A stretch of 9,213 nucleotides of DNA from positions 1 to 9,213 of the forward strand of contig WLNG01000039.1 in NCBI GenBank assembly GCA_009699915.1. The letters are read 5' to 3'. A program made the position numbers and the translations under genes. This document shows positions 6,921-9,213 of this stretch, piece by piece (the first letter of the stretch is position 1; each line of letters opens with the position of its first letter). This stretch comes from Actinomycetota bacterium. Its GTDB lineage: Bacteria; Actinomycetota; Thermoleophilia; Solirubrobacterales; Solirubrobacteraceae. The notes beneath the pieces were generated by a model. It was not told the origin of the DNA, searched no databases, and saw nothing but the letters and a program-made list of their open reading frames with translations.

Positions 6921-7847
6921 ATGATCATTCTGGTCACCGGCGCCAGCGGCGCCATCGGCGCCGCACTCGTACCCGCCCTGCTGCGAGACGGGCATCTCGT
7001 ACGGGGTCTCACGCGCGATCCGGCGCGCCTGTCGACGTCCGGCCTGGAGTCGATCGTGACCGGCGACCTGACCACCGGTGCCGGTGTCGATGCGGCGCTC
7101 GACGGCGTCGACGTCGCCTATTACCTCGTCCATTCGATGGAGGCCGCAGCCGAGGGCGCAGCCGCCTTCGCCGATCGGGAACGCGCCCAGGCCGAGCACT
7201 TCGCGGCTGCCTGCTCGCGTGCCGGTGTGCGCCGGATCGTCTACCTCGGCGGCCTGCTCCCGCAGGGCGGGCCGCGTTCGATACACCTGCGCAGCCGCTT
7301 CGCCGTCGAGGAGGTGCTGCTCGCCGGCGCCCCGCAGGCGGTCGCGCTACGCGCCTCGATCGTCATCAGCGCCGCCTCCCGCTCGTTTCGCTTCCTCGTG
7401 CGCCTCGTCGAGCGCACACCGGTCCTCCCGCTGCCGGGCTGGCGCGCGAACCGCACACAACCGATCGACGGCCGTGACGTCATCGCCCACCTGTGTGCGG
7501 CCGGCACCTCGACGGCGATCGACGGGCCGCGCTCACTCGACATCGCGGGCCCGGACGTCGTGAGTTACGGCGAGATGATCGAGCGGATCCGCGACGCGCT
7601 GCTCCTGCGCCGCCCCGGCATCGCCCTGCCCTTCTCCCTGACCTCGGTGGCGGGCCCGGTCGCCGCGGCGATCGCCGGCGAGGACTACGCGCTCGTCGGC
7701 CCGCTGATGGAGAGCCTGGAGAGCGACCTCCTGCCCCGCGATGATCAGGCCGGCCGGCTCTTCGGGGTCGTCCCGCACCGGTTCGACCCCGCGGTCGCCT
7801 GGGCGCTGCGCGAATGGGAGTCAGCCGAGGAGCTCGCGGCGCGCTGA
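6921..7847 (+). CDS. Atypical SDR / NmrA-like NAD(P)-binding protein
   Basis: 308 residues with a Rossmann fold at the N-terminus: beta strand IILVTG followed by the glycine motif TGASGAIG (6-13), then TGDL at about 47-50 and VAYYLVHSM at 65-73, a block typical of the NAD(P)H-binding atypical SDR family. The classical YxxxK catalytic pair is not evident, so it may act on quinones or nucleoside-sugar-like substrates, or only bind the cofactor. The second half contains LRASIVISAASRSFRFLVRLVERTPVLPLPGWRANRTQPIDGRDV and the tail DLLPRDDQAGRLFGVVPHRFDPAVAWAL, both familiar from this family. Some relatives are about 500 residues with a fused C-terminal SRPBCC-like domain; here the protein ends at 308 and a separate SRPBCC gene follows 5 bp later. 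Predicted cytoplasmic. The substrate is unknown. Confidence 0.88.
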   Translation: MIILVTGASGAIGAALVPALLRDGHLVRGLTRDPARLSTSGLESIVTGDLTTGAGVDAALDGVDVAYYLVHSMEAAAEGAAAFADRERAQAEHFAAACSRAGVRRIVYLGGLLPQGGPRSIHLRSRFAVEEVLLAGAPQAVALRASIVISAASRSFRFLVRLVERTPVLPLPGWRANRTQPIDGRDVIAHLCAAGTSTAIDGPRSLDIAGPDVVSYGEMIERIRDALLLRRPGIALPFSLTSVAGPVAAAIAGEDYALVGPLMESLESDLLPRDDQAGRLFGVVPHRFDPAVAWALREWESAEELAAR

Positions 7848-7852
7848 CGCCG

Positions 7853-8305
7853 ATGCCGATGAGCGAGGTTCGTGAGAGCATCGAGATCGCCGCCCCTCCG
7901 GACGCGGTATGGGCGCTCGCACTCGACCCCGCCCGGCTCGCCGACTGGGTGACCATCCATCGTTCGCTCGGCGATGTCGATCCAGGCCCGCCGCGTGCGG
8001 GGATGCGTATGGATCAGACGCTCACTCTCCGCGGCGCTCCCTTCCGGGTCCGGTGGACCCTCGTGGTCTGCGAGCCGCCGGATCGGGCCGAATGGCACGG
8101 CCTCGGACCCGCCGGATCGCGCGCCCAGACGTCGTACGAACTCGAACCTGCCGGAAACGGCACGCGCTTCTCTTACATCAATGTCTTTTACACCCCGCTG
8201 GGGCTGATCGGCCGGATGGCACAGCGCGCGGTCGCGGGGCACCTTCCCCAGAACGAGGCCCGGGCCTCGCTGGCACGGCTCAAGGCGCTCTGCGAGACGC
8301 ACTGA
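7853..8305 (+). CDS. SRPBCC-family protein (polyketide cyclase/dehydrase-like)
   Basis: 150 residues with a START/Bet v 1-like helix-grip fold. The N-terminal strand VRESIEIAAPPDAVWALALDPARLADW is the usual opening of Polyketide_cyc2 proteins. It is followed by RMDQTLTLRGAPFRVRWTLVVCEPPDRAEWHG, the strands SYELEPAGNGTRFSYINVFY, and a long C-terminal helix ending ARASLARLKALCETH. Such proteins bind hydrophobic ligands in a cavity; most have no assigned reaction. It begins 5 bp after the SDR stop codon, with GAGGAG inside the SDR gene about 20 nt upstream, so translation is probably coupled. ATG 7853 and ATG 7859 (MSEVRES) are both plausible starts; an in-frame ATG at 7814 would overlap the SDR gene and has no ribosome binding site. 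The pairing suggests the two proteins act on the same small molecule. Confidence 0.85.
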   Translation: MPMSEVRESIEIAAPPDAVWALALDPARLADWVTIHRSLGDVDPGPPRAGMRMDQTLTLRGAPFRVRWTLVVCEPPDRAEWHGLGPAGSRAQTSYELEPAGNGTRFSYINVFYTPLGLIGRMAQRAVAGHLPQNEARASLARLKALCETH

Positions 8306-8337
8306 TCGAGGTTTCGCCGAGGCCGGAATACCACACA

Positions 8338-8359
8338 CCGCTGCAGAACGTCGCAGCGG
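8338..8359 (+). terminator. Possible terminator of the SDR-SRPBCC pair
   Basis: A 7-bp perfect stem, CCGCTGC (8338-8344) with GCAGCGG (8353-8359) and an 8-nt loop, about 33 bp after the SRPBCC stop. It is followed by the T-rich but interrupted CTTTGTCTCTGTGTCTC. The stem is moderate and the T-tract imperfect. Confidence 0.4.
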
Positions 8360-8412
8360 CTTTGTCTCTGTGTCTCATCGCGGCGAGCAGGCAGCTGGCA
8401 GAACGCGACTTT

Positions 8413-8430
8413 CTGTAAGTTTGCTTACAG
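8413..8430. promoter_or_regulatory. Inverted repeat, candidate operator upstream of the winged-helix gene
   Basis: CTGTAAG-TTTG-CTTACAG, a perfect 7-bp inverted repeat with a 4-bp centre, in an AT-rich patch of an otherwise GC-rich region. It ends 34 bp before the ATG at 8465. The size (18 bp) suits a dimeric regulator's operator. Since the next gene encodes a winged-helix protein, self-regulation is a natural guess, but nothing in the sequence proves it. TAAGTT inside it could also serve as a weak -10 element. Confidence 0.5.
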
Positions 8431-8452
8431 TGTGTGGCCCAGAACACCCCTG

Positions 8453-8460
8453 AGGAAGGA
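8453..8460 (+). promoter_or_regulatory. Ribosome binding site of the winged-helix gene
   Basis: AGGAAGGA, 4 nt before the ATG at 8465. It selects ATG 8465 (MADFVDEKRREME) over the in-frame GTG at 8432, which has no such site and lies almost against the inverted repeat. Confidence 0.65.
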
Positions 8461-8464
8461 AAAG

Positions 8465-8872
8465 ATGGCTGATTTTGTTGACGAGAAGCGACGTGAGATG
8501 GAGGCTCGGCTGAAGGAGCTGGAGCCGCTCGTCACCGAGTATCACCGGCTCGAGGCTGCCGTCAGCGCGCTCGCCGGCGTAGGTGCCAAGGCCACCGCGG
8601 CCGGCCGGCCCGCAGCCGCGAAGACGAAGACCGCCACGCGCCGCCGCACCGCCGGCGCGGCCGGCACCGGTCGCCGCGGACGCCCGAAGGGCAGCGGTCA
8701 GCGCGACAAGGAGGCGCTCGAGATCGTTCGCGCCAAGCCGGGGATCACGATCCCCGAGATCGCCGACGCGATGGGCATTAAGCAGAACTACCTCTACCGC
8801 GTCATGCCGAGCCTTCAGCAGGCGGGCTCGGTCACGAAGCGCGGCAAGGGCTGGTTCCCGAAGGAGGCCTGA
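8465..8872 (+). CDS. Coiled-coil / AT-hook / winged-helix DNA-binding protein
   Basis: 135 residues in three parts. Residues 1-40 are a charged helix with heptad-like leucines (EKRREMEARLKELEPLVTEYHRLEAA), probably a coiled coil for dimerisation. Residues 41-80 are a low-complexity Ala/Lys/Arg/Thr linker ending in RRGRPKGSG (70-78), whose GRP core is the minor-groove AT-hook motif. Residues 81-135 look like a winged helix: KEALEIVRAKPGITIPEIADAMGIKQNYLYRVMPSLQQAGSVTKRGKGWFP, with GIKQNYLYRV as the likely recognition helix and KRGKGWFP as the wing. It could be a transcription factor or a nucleoid-associated protein. No ligand or receiver domain is present. The start is fixed by AGGAAGGA. A perfect inverted repeat lies upstream, and the stop codon is the loop of a strong hairpin. 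Confidence 0.88.
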   Translation: MADFVDEKRREMEARLKELEPLVTEYHRLEAAVSALAGVGAKATAAGRPAAAKTKTATRRRTAGAAGTGRRGRPKGSGQRDKEALEIVRAKPGITIPEIADAMGIKQNYLYRVMPSLQQAGSVTKRGKGWFPKEA

Positions 8873-8886
8873 GGCCTCCTTCGGGA
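8856..8886 (+). terminator. 14-bp hairpin with the stop codon as its loop
   Basis: Perfect arms at 8856-8869 and 8873-8886 (core CCCGAAGGAGGCC / GGCCTCCTTCGGG) around a 3-nt loop, TGA, which is the stop codon of the winged-helix gene. The last four sense codons therefore form the left arm. No T-tract follows, so if it terminates transcription it does so without the classical U-run. It could alternatively protect the mRNA 3' end. Confidence 0.6.
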
Positions 8887-8897
8887 TCGCACGCCCG

Positions 8898-9213
<316 letters not shown>

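Noticed and set aside
6162..7286. 374-codon open frame on the minus strand
   Set aside because: It spans the antiporter 3' end, the four-cysteine gene and the SDR gene in the wrong frame, with low-complexity Arg/Ala/Gly composition and no domain.
6524..7477. 317-codon open frame on the plus strand
   Set aside because: It overlaps the four-cysteine gene in antisense and the SDR gene in another frame; it is Arg-rich with no family resemblance.
7745..8338. 197-codon minus-strand open frame opposite the SRPBCC gene
   Set aside because: Antisense of a recognisable SRPBCC protein; no domain and no ribosome binding site noted.

Overview
This is a GC-rich bacterial chromosomal window (G+C roughly two thirds or more by eye, with a strong G/C bias at third codon positions) carrying ten protein-coding genes, two of them cut by the window edges. 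Gene content and protein style point to an actinobacterium, most likely of the Thermoleophilia/Solirubrobacterales type: a single-chain bacterial-type glycyl-tRNA synthetase, an Rv1339-like metallo-beta-lactamase-fold protein, an actinobacterial-looking malate dehydrogenase tail, and a coiled-coil/AT-hook/winged-helix protein. The taxonomic placement is inference from remembered family resemblance; no search was run. I see no insertion sequence, prophage, CRISPR array, tRNA or rRNA.

Layout. (1) 1-1093, plus: the C-terminal two thirds of glycyl-tRNA synthetase. (2) 5267 down to 1090, minus: a compact four-gene run in the order MBL-fold hydrolase, Hsp20 small heat-shock protein, Lon protease, single-pass membrane protein. 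Gaps are 23 bp, a 4-bp ATGA overlap, and 13 bp, so it reads as one operon joining protein holding (Hsp20) to protein degradation (Lon). (3) 5314-6504, plus: a CPA2-type cation/proton antiporter without a regulatory C-terminal domain, divergent from the MBL gene across 46 bp. (4) 6748-6515, minus: a 77-residue four-cysteine protein of unknown function. (5) 6921-8305, plus: an atypical SDR NAD(P)-binding protein followed 5 bp later by an SRPBCC ligand-binding protein. (6) 8465-8872, plus: a small DNA-binding protein (coiled coil, basic linker with an AT-hook, winged helix) preceded by a perfect 7-bp inverted repeat. (7) 9213-8907, minus: the C-terminal third of malate dehydrogenase.

Most of the window is ordinary housekeeping and stress-response content, and I do not see a clear new multi-gene system. 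The features most worth a second look are the AT-hook/winged-helix protein with its candidate operator, the four-cysteine small protein, the pairing of Lon/Hsp20 with an uncharacterised membrane protein and an MBL hydrolase, and a recurring architecture at the three tail-to-tail gene junctions, where stop codons lie inside inverted repeats. The longest stretches without a gene are 6749-6920 and 8306-8464, both under 200 bp.
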